Shown piece after piece: positions 5,279 through 12,699 of a stretch of 13,002 nt of DNA. Position 1 is the first letter of the stretch. Each line of letters starts with the position of its first letter. The notes beneath the pieces were generated by a model. It did not search any database. It saw only the letters and a list, made by a program, of their open reading frames with translations, and was not told the origin of the DNA. Made by a program: the position numbers and the translations under genes. The DNA is from CAZCSH01 sp964501545 (GTDB lineage: Bacteria > Patescibacteriota > Minisyncoccia > Minisyncoccales > RBG-13-42-11), in assembly GCA_964501545.1 (NCBI GenBank), contig CAZCSH010000017.1, positions 1 through 13,002 on the forward strand. Direction: 5' to 3'.

Positions 5279-6911
5279 TAAAATCAGGGGCTATTTGATA
5301 GTAATCAATAATGTATTTAGCCAAATCATGAAAAAGAGGAACAGCTGAATATTCGGCTGTTTTTGTTTCGGGATTGTCTAACTTTACCAGAATGAGAAAC
5401 TTAGGATTGAAAGCGGGAGCAAAACCAACAAAGGTTTGCCAGGTTTGGTCAGAATATCCTTCTTTTGGAATATCTAAGGCGGAAAAAGCAATTTGGGCAG
5501 TACCAGTTTTTCCAGCTACATAATAGCCGGGAATTTGAGCAGATTTGGCAAAACCATTTTCGACCACGCTAATTAGCATAGCAGTTAATTGAGAGGCTGT
5601 TTTGGAAGAAATTAGGGGATTGGAATAGCTTTCTGGTTTTATTTCTTTAACCTCATCTGCTGAGACTATTTTCTCCACCAAATAAGGCGTTGTTATTTTG
5701 CCCCCATTAGCTATTGCGCTGTAGGCCTTAATCAATTGAATGGGGGTCATCTCAATTCCCTGACCATAGGCAGCTGTAGCAAAGTTTATTTCTCTACCTT
5801 GTTCCCATCCTTCATGAAATTCTTTGTTCACCGGAATGGTTTCCTGAAGGTCAATTCCGGTTGACTCAAAAATTCCAAACTTCTCAATGTAACTGTAAAA
5901 AAGATTATTACCCAGCTGCCTTTCAGCAAAAACAGCTCCTGTATTAATTGATTTTTCCAAAACCTCGGTCATAGTAATGTCTCCTGGATAAACCCTCTGC
6001 TCGTAGTTATAAATAGGCCACCCTCCAATGACCAGTTTCCCTGGGTCTTGATAGGTGGTCTGAGGGGTAACAGCTTCTTCGTTAATGGCGGCTGCCATGG
6101 TTATTGGTTTGAAAACAGAACCTGGCTCAAATATCTTCTGGGTCAAAGAGTTCTGGAAAATATCAAAGTCCTCAATCTTAGAATAAGAGTTTGGATTAAA
6201 GTTTGGAAAGTTGGCTAAAGCCAGAATCTTTCCACTGTCAGGTTCCAAAACAATAATACTTCCGCCTTCAATATCCAAGCTTTCTTTGGCCTCCTCCAAC
6301 AACTCTTCTGCCTTAAACTGGATTGAGTAATCGAGGGTTAAAATAAGGTCATCTCCTGAATCTTGTCCTCTGCCCTGCAAAACGTCATCATATTCATATT
6401 CCAAACCATACTGACCTTTTTGTTCTGCATCCAGAAACCCTACTAATTGGGAAGCCATGGTCTCTTGGGGGTAATATCTGCCTTTTTCTTTACCCAAATA
6501 AATACCTTTTATCTTAAGATTATTAATCTTTTCAATCTCTTCTTCTGTCAACTTCTTTTTTAGGGGCTCATAAAGATTATAAAGATTCTCCTTTTGGAGT
6601 TTAGCTAAAAGAAAATCCTTGTCTAAAGAAAGGATGCTGGCCAAAACCTCTGCTGTTTCCTCCTTGTCCTCTACTTCCTGGGGAGAAGCAAAGACCAAGG
6701 GCCTTTCCATGTTAATGGCTAATGGCTCTCCCCCTTGAAAGAAGATTTCCCCTCTTTCTTGCCAAACACTTCCTTCCAAACTATATAAACCCTGAGCCAG
6801 AGCCTTAAAAAAATCAGCTTGCTGGACCTGAATAAAAAAAAGCCTAGTCACAATGCCCAGCCCAAAAAAGAAAATTAGAGTGAAAACTATGTTAGCCCGC
6901 CAATTTATCAT
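5271..6911 (-). CDS. ftsI: Class B penicillin-binding protein (FtsI/PBP2-type transpeptidase)
   Basis: At 546 aa it is close to the usual FtsI length. One N-terminal membrane anchor (about 8-28) follows a short cytoplasmic tail. Then comes the PBP dimerisation/pedestal domain (about 45-180), with RGEIFFQGGEPLA in place of the usual RGxIxDRNGxxLA. The transpeptidase domain (about 190-540) keeps all three catalytic motifs: SVFK (Ser265, Lys268), SIN (321-323) and KTG (468-470). It cross-links peptidoglycan at the septum and is the target of beta-lactams. ATG 6911 overlaps the stop of the FtsL-like gene by 4 nt (ATGA); the 3' end overlaps the Mur-ligase-like gene by 8 nt. Operon position after rsmH and ftsL favours FtsI over a cell-elongation PBP2. 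It looks intact. Confidence 0.93.
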   Translation of the reverse strand: MINWRANIVFTLIFFFGLGIVTRLFFIQVQQADFFKALAQGLYSLEGSVWQERGEIFFQGGEPLAINMERPLVFASPQEVEDKEETAEVLASILSLDKDFLLAKLQKENLYNLYEPLKKKLTEEEIEKINNLKIKGIYLGKEKGRYYPQETMASQLVGFLDAEQKGQYGLEYEYDDVLQGRGQDSGDDLILTLDYSIQFKAEELLEEAKESLDIEGGSIIVLEPDSGKILALANFPNFNPNSYSKIEDFDIFQNSLTQKIFEPGSVFKPITMAAAINEEAVTPQTTYQDPGKLVIGGWPIYNYEQRVYPGDITMTEVLEKSINTGAVFAERQLGNNLFYSYIEKFGIFESTGIDLQETIPVNKEFHEGWEQGREINFATAAYGQGIEMTPIQLIKAYSAIANGGKITTPYLVEKIVSADEVKEIKPESYSNPLISSKTASQLTAMLISVVENGFAKSAQIPGYYVAGKTGTAQIAFSALDIPKEGYSDQTWQTFVGFAPAFNPKFLILVKLDNPETKTAEYSAVPLFHDLAKYIIDYYQIAPDFNE

Positions 6912-7246
6912 CTTGGTTTGGCTGCCACCTGGCTTTCCAAAACCTGGATGTATTCTATCTTATTTGCTTTCTCAAAGTTAGCTAAGTAATTGTTAATGTT
7001 TTTCAAAGAGTTTTCTTGTGAAAAGCTAATCTCCAAAACCTTGCTCTCCTCTGTCAGCTGCCCTATTTGGGCTTGATAATTCTTAATAAGATAAACCTCT
7101 CTCGTATAGGCATTGAACTGAACAATAGAAATGACTAAAAGGGAAAGAAAGCAAAGAGCAAAAAGCCACCAGAAAACCTTTAGGTTAAAGCTTAATCTTA
7201 AAGGAAAAATAGAAATTGATAGAGACTGACTAATTGTTTCTGGCAT
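6908..7246 (-). CDS. FtsL/DivIC-like bitopic division protein
   Basis: 112 aa with the typical FtsL layout: a cytoplasmic tail (1-23), one strongly hydrophobic segment (about 24-44, VFWWLFALCFLSLLVISIV), then a helical, probably coiled-coil extracytoplasmic region (50-100) rich in Q, E, K and L. Sequence identity with FtsL is too low to see by eye. The call rests on size, topology and its place between rsmH and the class B PBP, which is the standard ftsL position. Its ATG at 7246 lies inside the rsmH 3' end (17-nt overlap) and its TGA overlaps the PBP start, consistent with translational coupling. Family role: FtsL with FtsB/DivIC recruits and activates FtsW-FtsI at the divisome. Confidence 0.7.
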   Translation of the reverse strand: MPETISQSLSISIFPLRLSFNLKVFWWLFALCFLSLLVISIVQFNAYTREVYLIKNYQAQIGQLTEESKVLEISFSQENSLKNINNYLANFEKANKIEYIQVLESQVAAKPR

Positions 7247-8123
7247 ATTTTTTAATTGCCCTTAATCTAGCAGATCTTGAGCGGGGGTTAATTCTAATTT
7301 CGTATTGGCCAGGTCTGACAGGTTTTTTGGTCAAAACCTGATAATCAGAGCCAAGGCCTTTAAAAAAGTTCTTAACAATTCTGTCTTCCAAAGAATGAAA
7401 GGAGATAGCAAGCAATCTTCCCTCTCTCCCCAAAACCTCCTTCGCCTGCTCCAAGCCCTTTCTTAAGCGTTCTAACTCCTGGTTTACTGCTATTCTCAAA
7501 GCTTGAAAGGTTTGGGTGGCAAAATGGATTTTTCTTCTTTGATAACCTCTGGGAATGGCCCGACTTATAATCCTGACTAACTGGAAGGTGTTCTCAATAG
7601 GTTTTCTCTTTCTTTCTTCAACAATTGCCTTACTGATTGAAGGAGCAAACTGTTCTTCGCCAAACTCCTTCAAGATTCTTTCCAGCTCCACCTTTGACCA
7701 GAAGTTAAGGATTTTAGCTGCTGTTAAAGGACTATCAGGATTATATCTCATGTCCAGGGGTTCTAGCCGCAAGAAGCTGAAACCTCTTTTACTTTCTTCC
7801 AAATGCCAGGAAGACATACCCAGATCAAACAATATTCCAGCTATGGATTTGAACCTCTCTTTTCTGACTATTTCAGCCAAATTGGAAAAGTTGTCACAAA
7901 TAAGAATAACTCTCTTTTCCAGTCCCAAGTCTTTTAGTTTTGACTTCAAGTTTTCAATCACTTCTGGGTCTTAGTCAATCCCTAAAATCTTGCCCTTGGG
8001 ACCTGTTTCTTCCAGAATTGCCAAGCTGTGTCCTCCCTCTCCTATTGTGCAGTCAATAAAGTTCTCGTTTCTCTTGGGTTCCAGATACTGAATAACTTCT
8101 TTTTGAAGAACAGGTATGTGCAT
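7230..8123 (-). pseudogene. rsmH: 16S rRNA m4C1402 methyltransferase RsmH (MraW), interrupted by an in-frame TAA
   Basis: The full frame runs from ATG 8123, one base after the mraZ stop, to TAG at 7230: 297 codons if read through, the normal RsmH length. The N-terminus MHIPVLQKEVIQYL and SAM-binding motif GEGGHS (28-33) are present. The usual GIDxDP motif reads GID-stop-DP because codon 51 is TAA (7973-7971). The rest is well conserved: DLGMSSWHLE, PLDMRYNP, NQELERL and SFHSLEDRIVKNFF. No frameshift is seen; both sides are in one frame. RsmH N4-methylates C1402 of 16S rRNA. Restart at GTG 7961 would lack the SAM motif. CAA (Gln) to TAA by one transition is a simple origin. It may be a real nonsense mutation, strain variation or a sequencing/assembly error; the downstream part shows no decay, which favours a very recent event or an error. 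Confidence 0.9.
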
Positions 8124-8124
8124 T

Positions 8125-8556
8125 TTAAACGCCTAATTCCTTTAAGCGCTCAGCAATATCACCTGCTGCCATCTCGGTCTTTTTCTTATATTTCTTAAAC
8201 TCAATCTCATCCCACAGCTCGACCCGGTCATACAAACCAACCAGGATAACTTTCTTTTTCAAAAGCGCATAACTCTTTAAATAGTCGGGAACCAGAATCC
8301 TACCCAAATTATCAATATTCACCTCCATAGCTCCTCCTAACATTAACCTGACAAATCCCCTGGCGTCTGCTTGAGCTAAAGGAAGCTGAGCTAGTTTTTT
8401 TGCCAAGACCCCCCATTCTTTGACAGGGTAAAGAAATAAACACTGGTCCAAGCCACGAGTGATAACTGCCTTCTTTCCTAAAAGCTGTCTAAACTTACTA
8501 GGAACAGCTAATCTTTTTTTGTCATCGATAGAATATGTATACTCGCCAATAAACAT
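8125..8556 (-). CDS. mraZ: MraZ transcriptional regulator of the division cluster
   Basis: At 143 aa it has the standard MraZ size. It contains two SpoVT/AbrB-like swapped-hairpin repeats: MFIGEYTYSIDDKKRLAVPSKFR (1-23) and the second with DNLGRILVP (around 82-90). The first repeat has DDKKR where the family usually has DxKGR. MraZ forms rings that bind tandem TGGG-type repeats upstream of its own gene and represses the division operon. Exactly such repeats lie directly upstream here. It is the first gene of the operon, and rsmH starts one base after its stop. The start is fixed by the conserved N-terminus; the GGGGGA of the last box can serve as Shine-Dalgarno. Confidence 0.96.
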   Translation of the reverse strand: MFIGEYTYSIDDKKRLAVPSKFRQLLGKKAVITRGLDQCLFLYPVKEWGVLAKKLAQLPLAQADARGFVRLMLGGAMEVNIDNLGRILVPDYLKSYALLKKKVILVGLYDRVELWDEIEFKKYKKKTEMAAGDIAERLKELGV

Positions 8557-8560
8557 TGAG

Positions 8561-8631
8561 TTATCCCCCGGTTTTAATGGTTATCCCCATAGTTTTCCAC
8601 AATTTCCCACTGATATTCTATTATCTCCCAC
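8561..8631 (-). promoter_or_regulatory. MraZ operator: tandem 10-bp-spaced boxes
   Basis: On the minus strand, GTGGGAAATT (8610-8601), GTGGAAAACT (8600-8591) and ATGGGGATAA (8590-8581) stand end to end at exactly 10-bp period. CGGGGGATAA (8570-8561) is in the same register after one skipped unit. Another box, GTGGGAGATA (8631-8622), lies 21 bp upstream and overlaps the promoter -10. This matches the known MraZ target of TGGG-like repeats with 5-nt spacers. The last box overlaps the Shine-Dalgarno of mraZ, so binding could affect both initiation and early steps. Confidence 0.85.
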
Positions 8632-8648
8632 TGAAACTAACACGTCAA
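8620..8648 (-). promoter_or_regulatory. Sigma-70-type promoter of the division operon
   Basis: The -35 is TTGACG (8648-8643), the spacer 17 nt, and the -10 GATAAT (8625-8620). The -10 overlaps the most upstream MraZ box, and transcription would start around 8612, leaving the remaining boxes in the leader. MraZ autorepression is therefore expected. Confidence 0.8.
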
Positions 8649-8694
8649 CCACTTTATTCTCCTTGAAAATACGAACGAATTACGAATAAAACAA

Positions 8695-8715
8695 GGAAAA
8701 CTCTTAATGTTTTCC
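8695..8715. other. Hairpin GGAAAAC/GTTTTCC, possible secondary terminator
   Basis: 7-bp stem with 7-nt loop, followed on the minus strand by TTGTTTTATT. It could back up the terminator at 8733-8757. The tail is not a clean T-run, so weak. Confidence 0.35.
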
Positions 8716-8732
8716 CCAATCTTTCCACAGCA

Positions 8733-8757
8733 ACAAAAAACTAGACCGAGTCTAGTT
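8733..8757 (-). terminator. Rho-independent terminator after the Clp-like gene
   Basis: An 8-bp stem AACTAGAC/GTCTAGTT with TCG triloop runs straight into a T-run on the minus strand, about 35 nt after the stop of the Clp-like gene. It separates the membrane/Clp operon from the division operon promoter. Confidence 0.85.
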
Positions 8758-8769
8758 TCAAAAGCCTGC

Positions 8770-8784
8770 TTAGGTTAAACCTAA
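8770..8784. repeat. Short inverted repeat TTAGGTT-A-AACCTAA
   Basis: Perfect 7-bp arms with a 1-base centre, just after the Clp-like stop codon. It could be a protein site or part of the 3' end structure. No function assigned. Confidence 0.35.
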
Positions 8785-8791
8785 ATAGGTC

Positions 8792-11350
8792 TTAGGAATT
8801 GATTTTTAGTTTAAAGTCTTTAGCGTTAACCTCTACTGTATCTCCTCGTTTTAGTTCTTCTGACAATAAAGCTGAAGCCAGCTCATTTTCCACTTTGTCT
8901 TGAATAACCCTTTTCATTTGTCTGGCTCCAAAAGTGGGGTCATACCCCAGTTCTGCCACTTTCTCTTTTAAGGGCTCGGTAACAACAAACTCAATCCCCT
9001 TTTCTTTGAGGTTTTTCTTTAACTTCTGGAGCATTAGGCCTGCGATGTCCAAAAGGTTTTCTTTGGTCAGGGGTTTAAAGAGGATGACGCCGTCAAACCT
9101 ATTAATGAATTCTGGTCGGAAGACACCTTCCTCAAACAAATAGTTTATCATCTCCTGTTTCAACTGAGACCATTCTCTTTTTTCCCGCAAAGCTTTCAAG
9201 ATAACTTGATAGCCGGCATTAGAAGTGGCAATAATAATTGTGTTTTTAAAGTCCACTCTCCTCCCTAACCCATCTGTTAAAAATCCTTCGTCCAACACCT
9301 GCAAGAAAAGATTTAAGATGTTTTTATGAGCTTTTTCAATCTCGTCTAACAAAACCAGAGAAAAAGGATTTTCTCTGACTTGAGTGGTCAGCACTCCATC
9401 TTCCTCAGTCGAACCTATAAGCCTGGAAAGGTCTCCTACATTTTGAAACTCTGACATATCAAAGCGCAACATCCTTTTTTCTGCTCCAAAATAAATTTCA
9501 GTCAAAGCTTTGGCAGTTTCTGTTTTCCCTACTCCAGTCGGCCCCAAGAATAAAAATGTTCCCATGGGGCCAGATCTGGCAGTTACCTCTGTTCTGGCCC
9601 GACGAAGGGCAGAAGAAACCTCTTTGACCGCTTCTTCCTGATTAATGATTCTTTGGTGGATGCGCTCTTCCAGGTTTAAAAGCAGCTCTCTTTCTTTTAT
9701 TTCCATCTCACCTAAAGGAATGTCAGTTTTTTCTGAAACAATCTTGACAACATGGGCTGGCAAAACCACATTGTCCTCAGTATAGCGGGAAGTGTAAACT
9801 AAAACCTCGTCCAACAAGTCAAAGGCTTTTTTAGGAAAGGGAACCTCCTGGATATAACGGTCAGAAAACTTAACAATATCACGAATGGCAGGATAACTTA
9901 TGAACTTCTTATTCTTTTGTTCAAAGAAAGGAACATAATTTTCCAAAACCCAAATGGTTTCTTGGTTAGACAACTCAGGCACTTCTACTTTTTCAAAATA
10001 TTGCAAAATAGCAGGTGTCCTCTCAATAAAAAGGTGAAAGCCATAAAAAGAAGTAATGCCAATCAATCTAAGCTCGGCTAAAGACAAAAATCTAGCCAGA
10101 ATACCAGAAATATCAATTCCAGCTGCCTTCCTTCCTGTCTGAGTGACAAAGTTATAAAACTCATCCACCACCAAAATAACATTACCAGCGGTTGCCGCTT
10201 CTTGAAAGATCTTTTCCAAAACAGCTGTCACTTCTTCCTCTGACTTAAAACGAGCTAAGATAGCTACAATGTCCAGTTTGACGATTCTTTTGTGGTTTAT
10301 TTCTGGCAAGCTTTGACCTAACAAGGCTTTTTGGACTAAAGCATTAATAATACTCATTCGGCCTACTCCCGGCTCTCCTACCAAGAGAGCACTATTTACT
10401 CCAGTCCGAGATAGAACTCTTTCAAGCTGGGCCAGACTCTTTCCATGACCAATCAAATCAGGAAAGCCTCTCTTTTTAGCTATCTCTGATAAATCAACTG
10501 AAAACTCATCTAAGGTAACTGTGTAGCCAGCTGACCACTGAGTAGCCAGAGAGCCAAGTTTGACTAAGTTCTCATACTCCCAAAATCTCTTTCTGGCTTT
10601 TATTTTCTGGCTAATTGATTCCTGCCACCAGGTCAGATTCTCAATGTCCTCTGGTTGAAGATTGCTGTCAATCAGAATCTTCTCAAAGATTAAATCGTGT
10701 TTAGCCAAGCCAATAAGCAAGTCTCCCACCTCTAATCTTTCGTGCCCTCTTTTCAGAGCTACCAGAAACCCTTCCCAGATAGCTTCCTGGAAATTAGTTG
10801 GGATTTTAGCTGGCAGTTTCTCCAAATACTGACCAAGTACTTTTTTAACCTCTTTAAAACTTAATAAAGCTCGGGAAAAAACAAAGTTCAAGTCAGGGTT
10901 ATTTAAAAGAAGCTGAAAAAGAAGGATGCTTGAATTAGGTTCTTTGAGTTTTTGCTTTTTGGCAAACTGATATGATTGAAAGACAACTTTGGCAACTTCA
11001 AAACTCAAAAAGTCAGCCAANNNNNNNNNNNNNNNNNNNNNNNNNNNNNNNNNNNNNNNNNNNNNNNNNNNNNNNNNNNNNNNNNNNNNNNNNNNNNNNN
11101 NNNNNNNNNNNNNNNNNNNNCCCCAAAAGAGGGTAAAAGAAAGTAAGGCCAAACCAAACAATTGAGTGAGAGATTTATCAACAAAGCCATTTGTTAAAAA
11201 TCCATACAAGAACAAAGGAAGAGAAAGTAAAAAAATAAATAGAAACAGTTTCTTAAAACAGCCTATCCAGCGGAAAACAACAGTCCTTTCCCATCTGACT
11301 GTTTGAAAGATTGCTGAGTTTTCTAAATTAAAGGAGAATCCTGAAGCCAT
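8792..11350 (-). CDS. Membrane-anchored Clp-like AAA+ protein with degenerate D1 and no pore loops (contains scaffold gap)
   Basis: 852 codons counting the 100-N gap (11021-11120, codons 77-110 unknown). Order: two membrane segments (about 33-52 and 60-76), a divergent Clp-N double repeat (about 111-240), D1 AAA+ (about 295-520), D2 AAA+ (about 560-760), and the ClpB-type C-terminal small domain (to 852) with sensor-2 GAR at 808-810. D2 keeps Walker A GPTGVGKT (603-610), Walker B LVLLDE (665-670) and SNAG. D1 has GEPGVGR (Lys to Arg331), and the usual ALERRF arginine finger is replaced by ILQYF (448-452). D2 lacks the GYVGY pore-loop stretch after RLIG, and no LGF/IGF ClpP-docking tripeptide is seen. 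There is no ClpB M-domain. Third gene of a membrane operon; ATG 11350 overlaps the previous gene by 23 nt. Probably a membrane ATPase remodeller, not a classical protease unfoldase. Confidence 0.85.
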   Translation of the reverse strand: MASGFSFNLENSAIFQTVRWERTVVFRWIGCFKKLFLFIFLLSLPLFLYGFLTNGFVDKSLTQLFGLALLSFTLFWXXXXXXXXXXXXXXXXXXXXXXXXXXXXXXXXXXLADFLSFEVAKVVFQSYQFAKKQKLKEPNSSILLFQLLLNNPDLNFVFSRALLSFKEVKKVLGQYLEKLPAKIPTNFQEAIWEGFLVALKRGHERLEVGDLLIGLAKHDLIFEKILIDSNLQPEDIENLTWWQESISQKIKARKRFWEYENLVKLGSLATQWSAGYTVTLDEFSVDLSEIAKKRGFPDLIGHGKSLAQLERVLSRTGVNSALLVGEPGVGRMSIINALVQKALLGQSLPEINHKRIVKLDIVAILARFKSEEEVTAVLEKIFQEAATAGNVILVVDEFYNFVTQTGRKAAGIDISGILARFLSLAELRLIGITSFYGFHLFIERTPAILQYFEKVEVPELSNQETIWVLENYVPFFEQKNKKFISYPAIRDIVKFSDRYIQEVPFPKKAFDLLDEVLVYTSRYTEDNVVLPAHVVKIVSEKTDIPLGEMEIKERELLLNLEERIHQRIINQEEAVKEVSSALRRARTEVTARSGPMGTFLFLGPTGVGKTETAKALTEIYFGAEKRMLRFDMSEFQNVGDLSRLIGSTEEDGVLTTQVRENPFSLVLLDEIEKAHKNILNLFLQVLDEGFLTDGLGRRVDFKNTIIIATSNAGYQVILKALREKREWSQLKQEMINYLFEEGVFRPEFINRFDGVILFKPLTKENLLDIAGLMLQKLKKNLKEKGIEFVVTEPLKEKVAELGYDPTFGARQMKRVIQDKVENELASALLSEELKRGDTVEVNAKDFKLKINS
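11021..11120. other. 100-N scaffold gap
   Basis: Exactly 100 Ns, the customary placeholder for a gap of unknown size. It falls in the N-terminal part of the Clp-like gene. The frame continues across it if exactly 100 nt (or a size equal to it modulo 3) are missing, so the true protein length there is unknown. Confidence 0.99.
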
Positions 11351-11726
11351 GATAAATACCGAGGATTAAAATAAAAGGCAAAAGTAACCAGATTAAAAAA
11401 AGAGAGAGACCAAAGAATAAAATGAAAACTTCAGCCACCAAACCCATACCAATAAAGATTGTCCTGACAATGGCTCCTAAAATCCTGAAGACAAGATTAG
11501 ACAAAAAAGCCTCAGACCAACGACCTAAATCAAACCCCCTGCCGTAAGAAACTGTATACCTACGCCAGGGAGAAAACCAGGTCTTAAAAAGCAAAGGGAC
11601 AGAAAAGTAACTGAAACCGAAGAGAAGAAAGTTCTTCCAGGCCAAAAGCAGGCCTTTGGGCACTTCTAAAAACTGCCAGGAAAACCATTGAAGAAGAATA
11701 TTTTGTTTTCTAGCTCCTTCTTTCAT
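11328..11726 (-). CDS. Small polytopic membrane protein, unknown function
   Basis: 132 aa, with about three hydrophobic segments (about 28-46, 84-106 and 107-127). Between the first and second is a polar, arginine/aromatic-rich loop (48-72) with the distinctive FKTWFSPWRR and YGRGFDLGRW. I recognise no named family. It overlaps the upstream membrane gene by 4 nt (ATGA) and the Clp-like gene by 23 nt. Tight coupling suggests the three products act together at the membrane. The conserved-looking WFSPWRR loop is a candidate contact site for the AAA+ partner, which is inference only. Confidence 0.8.
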   Translation of the reverse strand: MKEGARKQNILLQWFSWQFLEVPKGLLLAWKNFLLFGFSYFSVPLLFKTWFSPWRRYTVSYGRGFDLGRWSEAFLSNLVFRILGAIVRTIFIGMGLVAEVFILFFGLSLFLIWLLLPFILILGIYHGFRILL

Positions 11727-12064
11727 CCTTTAATAAGTTTAATGCCGAGACTGGAAATTTGAGTTCCGCCAAAAATCAAAATAAAAGCCAGCATTGACCA
11801 GACAGCTAAATTAAGAAGGCTGATTAAGGAATCTGCTGGAAGAATTCCTTTTAGCTGCTCCCCTATCATCTCTTGCATCTGGGCTTGAACGTCTTGACTG
11901 CCACTTTTTTCTGGAGAAACTGCTATTTCTTTTTCTACTTCAAAAAATTCAGGGACAGAAGATTGACCGGTAAAGATATTGTAGGAAGACGAAAGGGTCC
12001 AGGCAATTAAGACAATTCCTCCTACCAATAATCCCCAACCTATGATTTTTGGAGTTAAATTCAT
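11723..12064 (-). CDS. Small two-TM membrane protein, first gene of the Clp-like operon
   Basis: 113 aa: one hydrophobic segment near the N-terminus (about 7-25, glycine-rich), a polar acidic middle region (38-72, EVEKEIAVSPEKSGSQDVQAQ) probably outside or in the cytoplasm as a loop, and a second hydrophobic segment (about 82-101) ending in GGTQISSLGIKLIKG. No family recognised. It is the first gene after a terminator and an extended -10 promoter. A perfect inverted repeat lies right before its ATG in place of a Shine-Dalgarno. Its TGA overlaps the next start codon, so it is translationally coupled to the polytopic membrane gene and then to the Clp-like gene. Confidence 0.8.
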   Translation of the reverse strand: MNLTPKIIGWGLLVGGIVLIAWTLSSSYNIFTGQSSVPEFFEVEKEIAVSPEKSGSQDVQAQMQEMIGEQLKGILPADSLISLLNLAVWSMLAFILIFGGTQISSLGIKLIKG

Positions 12065-12065
12065 G

Positions 12066-12082
12066 GTTTAACTAAGTTAAAC
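12066..12082. repeat. Inverted repeat GTTTAAC-N3-GTTAAAC before the membrane operon start
   Basis: Perfect 7-bp arms, ending 1 nt before the ATG at 12064. No Shine-Dalgarno is visible between it and the start. It could be an operator or a start-proximal RNA hairpin, a layout similar to the palindrome before the P-type ATPase. Confidence 0.45.
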
Positions 12083-12094
12083 TTCTCTTTTCTT

Positions 12095-12103
12095 AGTATA
12101 TCA
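12095..12103 (-). promoter_or_regulatory. Extended -10 of the membrane/Clp operon
   Basis: TGATATACT on the minus strand is an extended -10 (TGnTATACT). No good -35 is seen at the expected distance. The leader to ATG 12064 would be about 24 nt. Confidence 0.5.
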
Positions 12104-12116
12104 TTTCAGAAAATTA

Positions 12117-12151
12117 AACAAAAGAAAAGGGGTGGCCTAATGGCCAGCCCC
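12117..12151 (-). terminator. Terminator of the zinc-finger gene
   Basis: GGGG-C-TGGCC pairs with GGCCA-CCCC (one bulged C) over loop ATTA, followed by TTTTCTTTTGTT on the minus strand. The stem overlaps the last codons and stop of the gene at 12137. Confidence 0.85.
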
Positions 12152-12568
12152 GTTGGATTGTTGGGAAAAATAGTAGTCTCTCGCCTTCTTCCCTCTTTTA
12201 CATCGACCACAAGGCAAGGACTCAAAGGGGACGTTTTCTCTTTGTTGAGCCTCAATGATCCCCAAAACGGAAAACAAGGACCCGCATCGAGAGCAGGGAT
12301 CGAAGCTCGTTTCTTTCTTCCTGGCCTCTTGAACTAAGCCTAGGTTGGTCTCGAAGGTTTTTAACGAAGCTTTTAATGTCTCCTCATAATGGACACGAGC
12401 ATCTCGCTCTGGATTCCGATCGTTTCTCTCAAATCCTTCTAGGGATAGAGCACGATTATTCTGAAGAGCTGTTTGGCACTTCTCTAACTCTTTTTTTCTG
12501 TCTGTGATTCGGTGTTCGAACAGCGACTCCAGAATCCGCAATAGATTTTTTCTCTCTCTTGCCTTCAT
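12137..12568 (-). CDS. DksA/TraR-like zinc-finger protein
   Basis: 143 aa. The N-terminal 90 residues are strongly charged and helical (likely coiled coil), followed by CSRC (Cys92, Cys95) and CGRC (Cys120, Cys123). The layout, a long helical hairpin then a C4 finger with I..AQQ...VPFESLPC, recalls DksA/TraR proteins, which enter the RNA polymerase secondary channel. However, the spacing between cysteine pairs is 24, not the usual 17, and the DxxD tip motif is not obvious. It could be a divergent member or a different C4 protein. The start at ATG 12568 follows GGGAGAG about 8 nt upstream. It is monocistronic, with a strong promoter, a roughly 125-nt leader and its own terminator. Its codons are more GC-rich than the neighbouring membrane operon, like the 133-aa gene. 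Confidence 0.6.
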   Translation of the reverse strand: MKARERKNLLRILESLFEHRITDRKKELEKCQTALQNNRALSLEGFERNDRNPERDARVHYEETLKASLKTFETNLGLVQEARKKETSFDPCSRCGSLFSVLGIIEAQQRENVPFESLPCGRCKRGKKARDYYFSQQSNGAGH

Positions 12569-12579
12569 TATCTATCTCT

Positions 12580-12598
12580 CCCACTTAAGTATCGTTAG
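12580..12598 (-). other. Hairpin in the zinc-finger gene leader
   Basis: Within the roughly 125-nt leader, TATCGT and ACGATA can pair (6 bp) around CTAAATCTA, about 20-40 nt before the start codon. Together with the length of the leader it suggests possible post-transcriptional control; no known riboswitch is recognised. Confidence 0.3.
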
Positions 12599-12699
12599 AT
12601 TTAGACGATATCTCTCTGATTTGTTAAGGTACTATATGTTTTCTCCTTTCTCGCCAAAATGCCACCGCTCCTTTTCCAAAAAAGAGTAAGGATTTATTC

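Noticed and set aside
7230..7961. RsmH starting at GTG 7961 as a functional short form
   Set aside because: It would lack the N-terminal SAM-binding motif; the conserved upstream frame shows the true start is at 8123.
12504..12689. Plus-strand 61-codon frame opposite the zinc-finger leader
   Set aside because: No ribosome site or family features; it overlaps the promoter and leader of a minus-strand gene.
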